Shown: one piece after another, positions 32,869-41,230 of the stretch
Numbering within the stretch: position 1 is the stretch's first letter
Layout of the letters: every line of letters starts with the position of its first letter
The notes under the pieces: generated by a model
Database searches by the model: none
Told to the model about the DNA's origin: nothing
The model's input: only the letters and a program-made list of their open reading frames with translations
Assembly (NCBI RefSeq): GCF_000702445.1
Contig: NZ_JNIF01000003.1
Coordinates: forward strand, 3,534,001 to 3,598,000
Length of the DNA stretch: 64,000 bases
Source: Bryobacter aggregatus MPL3
Lineage (GTDB): Bacteria > Acidobacteriota > Terriglobia > Bryobacterales > Bryobacteraceae
Direction of reading: 5' to 3'
Program-made: the position numbers and the translations under genes

Positions 32869-33364
32869 ATTCGCTCTTCGATACCAATCCAACATGTACG
32901 CCCGCGATCTTTCCTTCGCGGTCAATGAGAAATGTAGTGGGCAACGAATCGACGCCGCCATAGAGCTGGGCTGTGGAATCGTCCCCAACGACAACGCGGT
33001 AGTTCACCTTCTTATCGGTGATATAAGGCTTCACTACCTCCCAGCCTTCCTCGTCCATGGCCACGCCAAGCACGGCAAAGCCCTTGTCCTTAAACTTCTG
33101 CTCAAACTCGACAAACCAGGGAATCTCCACTTTGCAGGGACCGCACCAGGTGGCCCAGTAGTTCAGCAATACGGTCTTGCCCTTGTAGTCAGAGAGCTGC
33201 ACGATCTTGCCGTCCGCATCCTTCAATTTGAAGGAGGGGGCCACTTTCCGTTCCTTCTTCGGACGCACGCTTGCGGCGTCGGCAGTGGAAGTTCCTGAAC
33301 AGGACATGAGTCCAAGCGACACTGCCACCGTTGCGGCCGCGAGTTTCCAATGTGGGGAGAACAA
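32822..33364 (-). CDS. TlpA/ResA-like thioredoxin lipoprotein
   Basis: A 180-aa protein: signal peptide with lipobox GLMSC (Cys near 22), then a thioredoxin fold starting APSFKLKDADGKIVQLSDYKGKTV with the redox site WATWCGPCKVEIPWF. A cis-Pro is in SLPTTFLIDREGKIAGVHVG. Such membrane-anchored reductases service cytochrome c maturation or periplasmic thiols. Start TTG 33364 has GAGGAG at 10 nt (33375-33380); the TTG at 33373 is too close to that SD. Confidence 0.9.
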   Translation of the reverse strand: MFSPHWKLAAATVAVSLGLMSCSGTSTADAASVRPKKERKVAPSFKLKDADGKIVQLSDYKGKTVLLNYWATWCGPCKVEIPWFVEFEQKFKDKGFAVLGVAMDEEGWEVVKPYITDKKVNYRVVVGDDSTAQLYGGVDSLPTTFLIDREGKIAGVHVGLVSKSEYEKDILALLGAPAAQ

Positions 33365-33388
33365 GATGAGCAAACTCCTCTGCCAATT

Positions 33389-33811
33389 TTATAACGGCAG
33401 CTTTCTTTCTTTTATTAGACGCAGAAACCACTGCTTTCGCCGCAGAGAGATTGGTTTTTCTGTATGGCTGAGTACCGCCGCCGTGTCACAGAAGGCTTCG
33501 CATCCATAATTCTTCCATGCGGCTTTGGTTTTGCGGGCGAGAAACTCGGCATAACGAAGTTCGGACGAGAGCCCGGCGTGCTTCGGACGCTTCTCCGTAT
33601 TGAGTAATTCCATCCATTCGGCGCGCAAGGGATGACCCAGGCGACGCCAGACGAAATGATAAACTTCGTGAGCGAAAATTGCGACCAGATCTGGTGCATG
33701 GTCCACTAAGCTGAGGTCCAAAACAATTTCGCGGCGAGTCAGAAAACTCGCCGCGAAAACCGCTTCTCCGAGGCCCGGGCCAGAGGCCAGTTTGCCTCGA
33801 TGGGCCCGCAA
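33389..33811 (-). CDS. HExxH-containing putative metalloprotein
   Basis: A protein of about 140 aa with a zinc-site-like helix AIFAHEVYHFVWRRLGHP (His-Glu-x-x-His) and a later RYAEFLARKTKAAWKNYGCEAFCDTAAV, where Glu and Asp could supply a third ligand. It looks like a small peptidase or a relative with no secretion signal. The start is unsure: TTG 33811 is given; the frame is open to 33952, but that part overlaps the parvulin gene. It could be co-transcribed with the parvulin gene upstream. Confidence 0.6.
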   Translation of the reverse strand: MRAHRGKLASGPGLGEAVFAASFLTRREIVLDLSLVDHAPDLVAIFAHEVYHFVWRRLGHPLRAEWMELLNTEKRPKHAGLSSELRYAEFLARKTKAAWKNYGCEAFCDTAAVLSHTEKPISLRRKQWFLRLIKERKLPL

Positions 33812-33831
33812 CTCGGGTGCGAAAGAAATCC

Positions 33832-34731
33832 TTAGGGCTTTTTCGGGGCCGCTGCTGGTGGCGTTGCGGGAGCCGGGGGCGCTGCTGTTTTTCCGAAGAA
33901 GGCCTGATCCATGACTTTGACGTCCGCCGTGTCCTGCGTTACTTTGAGCCATTCCTGAAATTTCTGATCCTTCGTCTGGCTGCTGATGACAGACTTTACT
34001 TCTTCAAAGGGCTGCGCCGTGTACTCGGTGACCTTGAAGATATAGAAGCCATTGGGCTGCTTGACCGGCTCGCTGACTTCGCCTTGCTTGAGTGCAAAGA
34101 TCGCCATCTTCAACGCATCCGGAATGTCATCGCTGCGCCGGATCACTCCAAATTCGCCGCCTTTGGCTTTGGACGCGACATCGTCCGAGTTTTCGGCCAC
34201 TAGCTTCTTAAAGTCCGCTCCGGCCTTCAGTTGCTTGACGAGCGCATTCGCCTTGGTCTCGGCTTCCGTCTCGGTCAGCTTCTTCTTCTCGCCCTCTTTC
34301 GCCGGAGCATCCGAGAAATTGACAAGGATCACCTGGAGCTTTGCCTGGGTGTAATTTTCCTTGTTCTTGTCGTAGAACGCTTTCAGTTCTTCGTCGGTGA
34401 CGGCAATCTTGTTGCGATGGTCTTCTACCAGCGCCTGTGCCAGAATCTGCAGCCGGGTGAACTCCAGGCGTTGCTTATACGGCGTCTGCTGATCGACCTT
34501 ATTGGCTTCGGCAATCGTCGAGAACTTCATCAGCACGGCATACTGCTTGAGGAAGCCCTCTTTGTCCTGCGCATAGAACTGCTGGAACTGCGGCGGCAGG
34601 CCTTTGGAGAAATCTTCGAGTTCTTTCCCGGAGATGGGTTTCCCATTGATGGTGGCGACAGGCTTATCCTGCGCGAAGGCAAAACTCGCACTCAATGCGA
34701 GGAGTAGAACGGATTTTTTCACTTCCTTCAA
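33832..34731 (-). CDS. Periplasmic peptidyl-prolyl isomerase, SurA/PpiC type
   Basis: A 299-aa exported chaperone-isomerase. Signal peptide (VKKSVLLLALSASFAFAQ), SurA-like N-terminal helices, and a parvulin domain with AENSDDVASKAKGGEFGVIRR and DALKMAIFALKQGEVSEPV, GFYIFKV. A Pro/Ala-rich tail (TAAPPAPATPPAAAPKK) ends it. Helps fold outer-membrane proteins, fitting the receptor-rich envelope here. The start is TTG 34731 or the GTG three codons later, near GAAGGAA. Confidence 0.9.
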   Translation of the reverse strand: MKEVKKSVLLLALSASFAFAQDKPVATINGKPISGKELEDFSKGLPPQFQQFYAQDKEGFLKQYAVLMKFSTIAEANKVDQQTPYKQRLEFTRLQILAQALVEDHRNKIAVTDEELKAFYDKNKENYTQAKLQVILVNFSDAPAKEGEKKKLTETEAETKANALVKQLKAGADFKKLVAENSDDVASKAKGGEFGVIRRSDDIPDALKMAIFALKQGEVSEPVKQPNGFYIFKVTEYTAQPFEEVKSVISSQTKDQKFQEWLKVTQDTADVKVMDQAFFGKTAAPPAPATPPAAAPKKP

Positions 34732-34733
34732 GT

Positions 34734-36164
34734 CTACTGTATGGGCAGAGGACCAAAGACCAGCGCGCCCAGCCCGGCTTCATCGCGCAGATTGCAGTAC
34801 GGATCTTTGCCGTGGCCATAGCTCAGCAATACTCCGTCCGGCAGCTTGCCTTGAAAGTGGAGTAAAACGCTGTTGCCGTCCTTGGGGTCAAAGCTGGCTT
34901 TATAGAAAAGCGGCACTTCCTGGCCGCGCGTGTCCAGCGCCGTGAAGCCCGCGATGCGGCCATTGCTCACCAGCTTGCCGTTCACCTCGCTATAGCGCAC
35001 GCGAACCGTATCGCCTTCGACACTGATCTGCTCGGGGTGCGGACCCTTTTTGAGCTTGCCTGCCGCGACGCCGCCCATCGCGCGGCCGAGACGCTTGTGA
35101 TCTTGCGTCGAGACATGGATGCCATCGTCGAGATCGGCATCGACGGCGGAGAAGACGACTGTGTTCGGAATCATCTTCTCGGAGAGCCGCTGGTCTTCCT
35201 GGATCAGGTTCCAGTAGCTGACATTGCTGCCGTTGACATGGCGTCCGATCTGGACCGAGTAGAAGGGGAGATCGGGTTGGCCGAGATCCTGGCGGAAGGC
35301 TTCGACGAGCTTCTGAAACTTTTCGGGGAAGACGGGAGAGGCGGTCGCATTGGCATCGCTTTCGCCCTGGTACCAGAGGATTCCTTTCACTTTGCCGCCC
35401 ACCAGCCCAACGCGGCGAAGGGTTGCACCGTAGAGCGAATCGCCGCCTTGGGACTTCAACTCCGGGCTCCATTGGGCCATTGACGTGCCGCCATGGGCAC
35501 AGGGCAGCAAGCCGACTGGGATGCCTGTGCGCTTCTCGTATTCAATGGCAAAAGACAATCCGAGTCCCGCGCCTTTCTTGCGCTCTGCGCGGAACTTCTC
35601 GAGCGCCGCGCCTGTGAGCTGTTCCGGTTGGCCTGCCGCATTCTTACGCCAATGGACGCGGTCGACGGCGCCGGGGAGTTCGTGCAGCGGCTCCTTCGCG
35701 TTGACCCAATGGTCGAGCTGGTCGAAGGAGTTCACTTTGTCTGAAGGCTTTTCGACATCGATCAGATCGCCGACGCCCTCCATGTTCGACTGTCCGGCCA
35801 AGAGCCAGATGTCGCCGACAAGAATATCACTCCGTGCTGCCATCGCCGCGCCGAGCCGGGAGGTGCGGAACTCAAAGCGGTAGGGCCCGCCGGTGGGCAC
35901 GCCCTTCACCACTGTGCTTACTTTGCCGTTCTCCACTTTGCCGAGATCATGAGCGATAAATCCCGCCAGCGGGATGGGGCCGCGCTTGATGCTGAGGAAC
36001 ACATTCTTGCCGTCCGCTCCGCTCACGCTGAGCTCGATCGGGATCTCCACCTTGCCGTCCGCCCCGCGCTGGTAGACCTGATCGTCCACCGGCCCTTTCA
36101 CGACAGAAATCGATTGGGCCCAGGCCGCGGCCGTCAGGAGACAGAAAACGCTCAGAATTCGCAT
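34734..36164 (-). CDS. Sialate O-acetylesterase-like SGNH hydrolase
   Basis: A 476-aa secreted enzyme. Signal peptide MRILSVFCLLTAAAWAQS, a beta-sandwich, then the SASA domain with the nucleophile block WLLAGQSNMEGVGD (Ser in GQSNM), KGILWYQGESDANA, and the catalytic Asp-His region DGIHVSTQDHKRLGRAM. Removes O-acetyl groups from sialic acids or plant glycans such as xylan. The promoter is a TACAAT box 7 nt before ATG. The ADOP permease gene ends 13 bp upstream. Confidence 0.9.
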   Translation of the reverse strand: MRILSVFCLLTAAAWAQSISVVKGPVDDQVYQRGADGKVEIPIELSVSGADGKNVFLSIKRGPIPLAGFIAHDLGKVENGKVSTVVKGVPTGGPYRFEFRTSRLGAAMAARSDILVGDIWLLAGQSNMEGVGDLIDVEKPSDKVNSFDQLDHWVNAKEPLHELPGAVDRVHWRKNAAGQPEQLTGAALEKFRAERKKGAGLGLSFAIEYEKRTGIPVGLLPCAHGGTSMAQWSPELKSQGGDSLYGATLRRVGLVGGKVKGILWYQGESDANATASPVFPEKFQKLVEAFRQDLGQPDLPFYSVQIGRHVNGSNVSYWNLIQEDQRLSEKMIPNTVVFSAVDADLDDGIHVSTQDHKRLGRAMGGVAAGKLKKGPHPEQISVEGDTVRVRYSEVNGKLVSNGRIAGFTALDTRGQEVPLFYKASFDPKDGNSVLLHFQGKLPDGVLLSYGHGKDPYCNLRDEAGLGALVFGPLPIQ

Positions 36165-36171
36165 CGAGGCG

Positions 36172-36180
36172 ATTGTATCA
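36172..36180 (-). promoter_or_regulatory. Extended -10 element of the sialate esterase gene
   Basis: On the minus strand TGATACAAT (36180-36172) is an extended -10. It ends 7 nt before ATG 36164, with no SD between, so the mRNA is probably leaderless. It overlaps the end of the ADOP gene. Confidence 0.4.
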
Positions 36181-38751
36181 AGCGACCCGGCGCAAAGCCG
36201 TCGCCGGATCGATCAGTACTGCACGGATGGTTGGCAGCAGCGAGCCGGCCACGGTCATCAACCCCGCAAACACGATGGCCGCGGCGAGAGTCCAAGGATC
36301 TGTCGGCGAAACACCGAGGAGGAAGGCTTCCATGCTCTTGCCCAAGGCATAAGCAGCAACGATTCCGGCCAGCGAGCCCAGTAGTGACAGCAGTGCGGCT
36401 TCTCCAAGAACGAGGCTGGCGATGTGCGCTGCCTGCGCACCCAGTGCGCGCCGCAGGCCAATTTCTTCGATCCGTTGCGAGAGAGCAAAAGACAGAAGCC
36501 CATGGATGCCGATCGCCGCGAGCAGAAAGGCGGCGAAGGCAAAGGCGCCAATGACCCAGAGCTGCGTGCGGCGGGACGAGGTCTCGTCCCCGAGGAGATC
36601 GCCGAGCTGCTTGACGTCAGAAACCGGCTGGTTCGGGTCTGCCTTGGCGACAATCTTGCGGATGGCGGGGAGCAACAACAGCGGGTCTCCAATTGAGGAG
36701 ACGATAAAGTCTTTGGGCGCAAACCAACTGAAGGCGTTGTCGGGCATCTGCGCGTGGGCGAAGTACATCAGCGGTTCGCTTCGCCTTTCGAGAGAGCGGT
36801 AGTGGATATCGCTCGCCACGCCGATGATGGTGAACTGCAGACCTCCAAACCCAATGCCGAAGCTCTTGCCTAAGCCATCCTCACCAGGGAAGTATTCGCG
36901 GATGAAGGCCTGGCTCACCACCGCTACTCGCTGTGACGAGCGGCCATCTGCTTCATTGATGTCGCGGCCGCGGAGCAGTGGAATGCGCATGGTGGCAAAA
37001 TAACCGGGTTCGATGAAACGGGCGCCCGCATGGACATTGCTCGTTTGTCCCGCGATCACGGTTTCCCACATGCCCCCGCGGAAATCACCCAAGGGACGGA
37101 AGCTGATCACCGATGCCGCACGCACTCCGGGCAGCGCGCGCAGATCCTGCAGCACGCTTCTGTAGAATCGCTCGCGAGGCGCGGTGTCGAGATACTTCGG
37201 CATCGGCAGCGAAGTGCGGAAGGCGAGTGTGTGCTCCACCTGAAAGCCAGGGTTGGTCCGTTCCACTTGCAGTAGCGCACGCAGCAACAGGCCGGTGGAA
37301 GCAATCAGCGCAACAGAGGCAGCCACCTGCACGATGACAAGCGCCCGGCGCACTGCATCTTTGCGATGTGCCGTCGCGCTGCGCACGGCCAGGGTTCCGT
37401 GAGTGGAGCGGAAGGCGGGAATCACGCCGAAGGCGATCGCTGTCAGGATTGTGGCGGCCAGCGCAAACAGCAGTAGCCGCCAGTCGGCTGTGGGCGATTC
37501 GGCAATGGGTAAGGACGACGGAACCAGCCGCGACAACAGCGGCACGCCAGCAATCGAAAGCGCCGTGCCCAGCGCTCCGCCACACACGGCGAGCAGCAGG
37601 CTCTCGGTCAGCAGTTGCCGGATCAGGCGTGCGCGTCCGGCGCCGAGCGCGAGACGAATCGCGATCTCCCCGCGCCGTGCTGCGGAGCGGGCGAGAAACA
37701 GGTTGGCCAGATTGGTGACTGCGATCAATAAGACAAAGAGCGCGGCGGCCACCAGGACGTCCAGGAGCGTACGGGTGCGCTGCGGGAGCTCGTCGCGCAT
37801 GTGCACCACACTCACTCCGATCTTGGCCAGAGACGCTGGATACTTCTCTGACAATTGCCTCCCCACTGCCTGCATCTGTTGGCGGGCCTGCTCGATCGAG
37901 ACGCCGGGCTTGAGTCGCGCAAGGACGGAGAGATATTTGTTGCCACGGTCTACGTAGTCCTCGTTGTCAAAACGCATCGCCGTCCACATTTGTACTTCTC
38001 GGCGCGGGAAGTAGAAGTCTTTGGGCATGACGCCGATGACGATGTGGGGCTGGCCGTCAAAGAGGATGCTGCGGCCAATGATGCCAGGATCGCCGCCGAA
38101 ACGGCGTTGCCAGAATCCGTAGCTGAGCACGGCCGTACCGGCGGCATTCGGCGTATCCTCGTCGGCGCTCATGGTTCTGCCGAGCAACGGAGCAATGCCC
38201 AGAATGGGGAACATCGCCACATTGACCGCGGCGCCCTCCAGGCGTTCGGGCTCACCATTTCCTGTCATATTGACGGAGAGGCCACGGAAGGCCGCCATCG
38301 CGGAGAAGCTGGCGTTAGCCGAGTGCCAATCCCGGTAATTGGCGGGCGAGACGTCCACCTGCGAAAAGCCTTTCTCCGTCTCGTCTTCCCAGAGCTTCAC
38401 CAACTGCTCCGGTTGCGGAAAGGGCAGGGCACGAACCAGAACATGGTCCGCAACAGAGAAGACAGTGGTGGCGGCAGCGATTCCCAGTGCGGTGACAAAG
38501 ATGGCGGCCAGGCTGAAGGCTCGGGATTGGAAAGCGTTGCGGACTGCATAGCCAGTATCCTGCACCAGAAGATCCCAGTGGGCCGCGGCGCCAGTAGTGA
38601 GAATGTCGCTCACCGCATCGAGCCAGACCCAAACACGCCCGATCGCCGAGGTCTGCCGCAGGCGGCGCTGATGGACTGCCTCCATCTCGCGGCTATACTC
38701 ATCGCGGAAGGATGCCGGGCAGAAGTAGAGGAGGAGCTTGTAGAACCACAT
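36178..38751 (-). CDS. ADOP-type ABC transporter permease (MacB/FtsX duplicated)
   Basis: An 857-aa protein of the acidobacterial duplicated orphan permease family. The N-terminal prefix (YKLLLYFCPASFRDEYSREM) is followed by MacB_PCD1, a first FtsX set of three membrane helices (ALFVLLIAVTNLANLFLARSA, LLAVCGGALGTALSIAGVP, LLLFALAATILTAIAFGVIP), MacB_PCD2 (GFQVEHTLAFRTSLP), and a second FtsX set to the C-terminus. Unlike MacB there is no own ATPase domain and no ABC ATPase gene nearby. Transported substrate unknown. Controlled by the adjacent PadR gene, 2 bp upstream. Confidence 0.93.
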   Translation of the reverse strand: MWFYKLLLYFCPASFRDEYSREMEAVHQRRLRQTSAIGRVWVWLDAVSDILTTGAAAHWDLLVQDTGYAVRNAFQSRAFSLAAIFVTALGIAAATTVFSVADHVLVRALPFPQPEQLVKLWEDETEKGFSQVDVSPANYRDWHSANASFSAMAAFRGLSVNMTGNGEPERLEGAAVNVAMFPILGIAPLLGRTMSADEDTPNAAGTAVLSYGFWQRRFGGDPGIIGRSILFDGQPHIVIGVMPKDFYFPRREVQMWTAMRFDNEDYVDRGNKYLSVLARLKPGVSIEQARQQMQAVGRQLSEKYPASLAKIGVSVVHMRDELPQRTRTLLDVLVAAALFVLLIAVTNLANLFLARSAARRGEIAIRLALGAGRARLIRQLLTESLLLAVCGGALGTALSIAGVPLLSRLVPSSLPIAESPTADWRLLLFALAATILTAIAFGVIPAFRSTHGTLAVRSATAHRKDAVRRALVIVQVAASVALIASTGLLLRALLQVERTNPGFQVEHTLAFRTSLPMPKYLDTAPRERFYRSVLQDLRALPGVRAASVISFRPLGDFRGGMWETVIAGQTSNVHAGARFIEPGYFATMRIPLLRGRDINEADGRSSQRVAVVSQAFIREYFPGEDGLGKSFGIGFGGLQFTIIGVASDIHYRSLERRSEPLMYFAHAQMPDNAFSWFAPKDFIVSSIGDPLLLLPAIRKIVAKADPNQPVSDVKQLGDLLGDETSSRRTQLWVIGAFAFAAFLLAAIGIHGLLSFALSQRIEEIGLRRALGAQAAHIASLVLGEAALLSLLGSLAGIVAAYALGKSMEAFLLGVSPTDPWTLAAAIVFAGLMTVAGSLLPTIRAVLIDPATALRRVA

Positions 38752-38753
38752 GG

Positions 38754-39101
38754 CTAAGACCTCCCCGGCATCAGACCCAGCGCGCGGGCCTGATCCACCA
38801 GACTGGCAAAGCGCAGCGTCTCGGCCCTGGCCACTTTGCGCCCAAAGGGAGTGATGCGGTAGTAGCGCCGCCGCTCGTCGTCAAACTCTGGGTCGGGCCG
38901 CTCCTCGGTTTCGACAATCAACTCCTGCTCGACCATCCGTTGGATCGAGCGGTAGAGCGTGCCGGCGCTGAGACGCAACGCGCCAGCGGTACGAGTTTCA
39001 ATGTCGCGGATGATCGCGTAGCCGTGACGATCTTCGTCCGTGACGGCAAGCAGAATGTGGAAGGTGGCGGCAGGCAGCGGGAGGAGCGACTCTGGCTTCA
39101 T
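38754..39101 (-). CDS. PadR family transcriptional regulator
   Basis: A 115-aa winged-helix repressor: TFHILLAVTDEDRHGYAIIRDIE, LRLSAGTLYRSIQRMVEQELI and RRYYRITPFGRKVARAE. These pair with ADOP permeases throughout acidobacteria and probably repress their own transcript. Gene order padR-permease with 2-bp spacing. A TATAAT box lies 6 nt before the ATG. Confidence 0.93.
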   Translation of the reverse strand: MKPESLLPLPAATFHILLAVTDEDRHGYAIIRDIETRTAGALRLSAGTLYRSIQRMVEQELIVETEERPDPEFDDERRRYYRITPFGRKVARAETLRFASLVDQARALGLMPGRS

Positions 39102-39107
39102 GCCGCT

Positions 39108-39113
39108 ATTATA
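39108..39113 (-). promoter_or_regulatory. padR -10 box, predicted leaderless start
   Basis: TATAAT on the minus strand ends 6 nt (AGCGGC) before ATG 39101, with no room for an SD. A direct repeat GGCTATA-N8-GGCTATA overlaps it and could be a PadR site. Confidence 0.45.
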
Positions 39114-39194
39114 GCCACAGTGGATATAGCCGGCGTGGAGTGATTGACTTGTCTGAAGTAAGGTCCAGAGGCAGCAGGCGCTAAGCGCTGCTGC

Positions 39195-40298
39195 TTACTT
39201 CCACAACAAGGTCGAGTAGGTGGTGAGGTAGCGGCGCCAGACCAGCCAGTTGTGCGCACCGGGCGTTGAGACCCAGGTGTTGTCAATCTGTTTCGACTTC
39301 AGCCATTCAGAGAGCCGGATCATTGGCGCATGGGCCTGGTCGCTGCTGCCCGCGGCCAGCCAAAGGAGCGAGGGCCGATTCTTGGTATCGGAGAGTAGCT
39401 TGGGGTAGCGATCTTCAGGCTTGGCATTCGGGGTGATGCCACCGCCTGAAAATGCGCCGACATAAGCGAACTGGTCGAGATGATTCAGACCAATCAGCAG
39501 GGATTCGCTGCCGCCCATCGAAAGGCCGGTGATGGCGCGGTGCTTGCGGTCTTTCGCGAGCTTATAAATCTGTTCCGCCTGGGGAAGCACTTCTTCGAGT
39601 AAGGTGCGGGCGAAATTTTCGGCGTTCTTTCCCCAGATGGCGGGATCGCGCGGCAGGCCGGTGCGGAGGGAGTCAATGGGCGCCCCGTAACCGAGCGGCA
39701 TGACGACGATCATCGGCCGGATCTTTCCGGCGGCGAGAAGGTTGTCGAAGATGAGATTCGCTTTGCCGACGGTGGTCCAGGCATCGGCTTTATCGCTCAT
39801 GCCGTGGAGGAGCACAAGGAGCGGGTAGCGCTTGGAGGGTTGATAGCCGGGCGGAGTGTAGACAAAGAAGTCGCGCTGGTCACCGGCAATGGCGGACGCG
39901 AAGAAATGATGGTGGACAGTGCCGTGGGGGACCTTCGTTTGCTCCCAGGCTTCGGGCGTGTCTCCGGGCACGAGCACCATGCTGTTGGGGCTGAGCGCAT
40001 TCGTCTTGATCTCGCCAGTGGCGGGGTCCAGAAAGTTGGTGCCGTCGATGCTGAAGGTGTAGCCGTAGATGTCTGGCGCGAGGGGCCCGACGGTGAGGCT
40101 CCAGACGCCATCGTCGCTCTTGCTCATCGGCTGGCGGGGACTGCCTTCGAGGAGAAGGTCCACCTTCTCGGCCGTACGGGCCCGCAGGCGGAAGGTGACA
40201 TGCCGGTCCTTGGTGACTTCAGGAGAGAGCAGCGGGGGTGGGGCTTGGGCAAAGGCCGTGAAGCCGAAGAGGGCGGCAGCAAGCAGGCGGCGAGTCAT
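39195..40298 (-). CDS. Secreted esterase (alpha/beta hydrolase, esterase D/feruloyl-esterase type)
   Basis: A 367-aa protein: signal peptide MTRRLLAAALFGFTAFAQ, an E-set/CBM48-like N-terminal domain (HVTFRLRARTAEKVDLLLEG), then YPLLVLLHGMSDKADAW, the nucleophile elbow ITGLSMGGSESL and the catalytic His in TPGAHNWLVWRRYL. The same architecture as the esterase at 15792-17042, but with a canonical GLSMGG. Likely acts on plant or bacterial glycan esters; substrate unknown. ATG 40298 is used; the frame is open to 40616 but those codons belong to the divergent ChaN-like gene. Confidence 0.88.
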   Translation of the reverse strand: MTRRLLAAALFGFTAFAQAPPPLLSPEVTKDRHVTFRLRARTAEKVDLLLEGSPRQPMSKSDDGVWSLTVGPLAPDIYGYTFSIDGTNFLDPATGEIKTNALSPNSMVLVPGDTPEAWEQTKVPHGTVHHHFFASAIAGDQRDFFVYTPPGYQPSKRYPLLVLLHGMSDKADAWTTVGKANLIFDNLLAAGKIRPMIVVMPLGYGAPIDSLRTGLPRDPAIWGKNAENFARTLLEEVLPQAEQIYKLAKDRKHRAITGLSMGGSESLLIGLNHLDQFAYVGAFSGGGITPNAKPEDRYPKLLSDTKNRPSLLWLAAGSSDQAHAPMIRLSEWLKSKQIDNTWVSTPGAHNWLVWRRYLTTYSTLLWK

Positions 40299-40304
40299 GC
40301 GCAC

Positions 40305-40311
40305 TATCCTA
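40305..40311. promoter_or_regulatory. Shared bidirectional -10 element between two divergent genes
   Basis: TATCCTA is read as TATCCT on plus, 6 nt before ATG 40317, and as TAGGAT on minus, 7 nt before ATG 40298. Only 18 bp separate the two start codons, so both leaderless transcripts probably open the same melted bases. Confidence 0.5.
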
Positions 40312-40316
40312 CACCT

Positions 40317-41207
40317 ATGGTGCGCGTTCTTTGTCTGTTGCTTGCTCTTGCCGCCGATCCGGCCATGGATGCAAAATTTCATGTCTATCGCAGCGGCGGC
40401 GAGACGGCAAGTCTCGAAGCCATTGTGAGTGAGGCCCGCCATTATGATGTGATCTTTCTGGGCGAGATCCATACAGATCCAGTGGCTCACTATCTCGAGA
40501 AGCGGCTCTTCGAGGGCATCGCCGATGAGAAGACAACGCTCTCGCTCGAGATGTTTGAGACGGATACGCAGCCTGTTGTGGATGAGTATCTGCAGGGTCT
40601 GATCCCGGAAGAGCATCTGATGGCGTCCGGGCGTGCCTGGAAGAACTACAAGACCGATTACCGGGACCTGATCGAGTACGCAAAGTTGAAGAAGCTGCCG
40701 GTGCTCGCGGCCAATGCGCCGCGCCGCTATTTGAACCGGGTGAGCCGGTTGGGACGCGAATCCCTCAATGATCTTTCGGCGCAGGCTCGATCGTATCTCC
40801 CGCCGCTGCCTTATGCAGAACCGTCTGCCGACTATGCCGCGAAGTTTATACGCGTGATGGAAGAGAGCCGCAAGCAGGCGGCGGATTCGAAATCGCCAGT
40901 GCCGGCGGGAGAGATGAACATTCCGCGAGCGCTTGCGGCGCAGGCCTTATGGGACGCGGGCATGTCATTCTCAATTGCACAGCATCTGACGCGGCAACCG
41001 GAGCGGCGGGTGGTGCATGTGAATGGCAGCTTCCATACGGAACAGCATCTGGGAACGGTGGAGCATTTGAAGCGTTACCGTCCTGGGGTGCGGGTGATGG
41101 TGGTGACGATGGCGCCCTCGAAGCACTTTCCGAATTTTGATGCGGAGTCCATGAAGGGCAAAGGAGACTTCGTCATTGTGACGCAGGAGACGGCTGCGAA
41201 AAAGTAG
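40317..41207 (+). CDS. ChaN-like exported protein
   Basis: A 296-aa protein with the ChaN/DUF399 core: DVIFLGEIHTDPVAHYLEKRLFE near residue 42, TLSLEMFETDTQPVVDEYL, LPVLAANAPRRYLNRVSR and VVHVNGSFHTEQHLG. Family members bind heme or iron in the cell envelope. A short signal-like hydrophobic stretch (MVRVLCLLLALAAD) opens it. ATG 40317 is chosen because a -10 box lies 6 nt upstream and the open frame before it overlaps the divergent esterase. Followed by a heme-binding-like gene 23 bp downstream. Confidence 0.85.
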   Translation: MVRVLCLLLALAADPAMDAKFHVYRSGGETASLEAIVSEARHYDVIFLGEIHTDPVAHYLEKRLFEGIADEKTTLSLEMFETDTQPVVDEYLQGLIPEEHLMASGRAWKNYKTDYRDLIEYAKLKKLPVLAANAPRRYLNRVSRLGRESLNDLSAQARSYLPPLPYAEPSADYAAKFIRVMEESRKQAADSKSPVPAGEMNIPRALAAQALWDAGMSFSIAQHLTRQPERRVVHVNGSFHTEQHLGTVEHLKRYRPGVRVMVVTMAPSKHFPNFDAESMKGKGDFVIVTQETAAKK

Positions 41208-41218
41208 CGTGGGCAGCA

Positions 41219-41224
41219 TAAGAT
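41219..41224 (+). promoter_or_regulatory. -10 box of the HbpS/GlcG-like gene, predicted leaderless
   Basis: TAAGAT ends 6 nt (ACAGGG) before ATG 41231. The ACAGGG could act as a weak SD, so leaderless initiation is only suggested. Confidence 0.3.
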
Positions 41225-41230
41225 ACAGGG

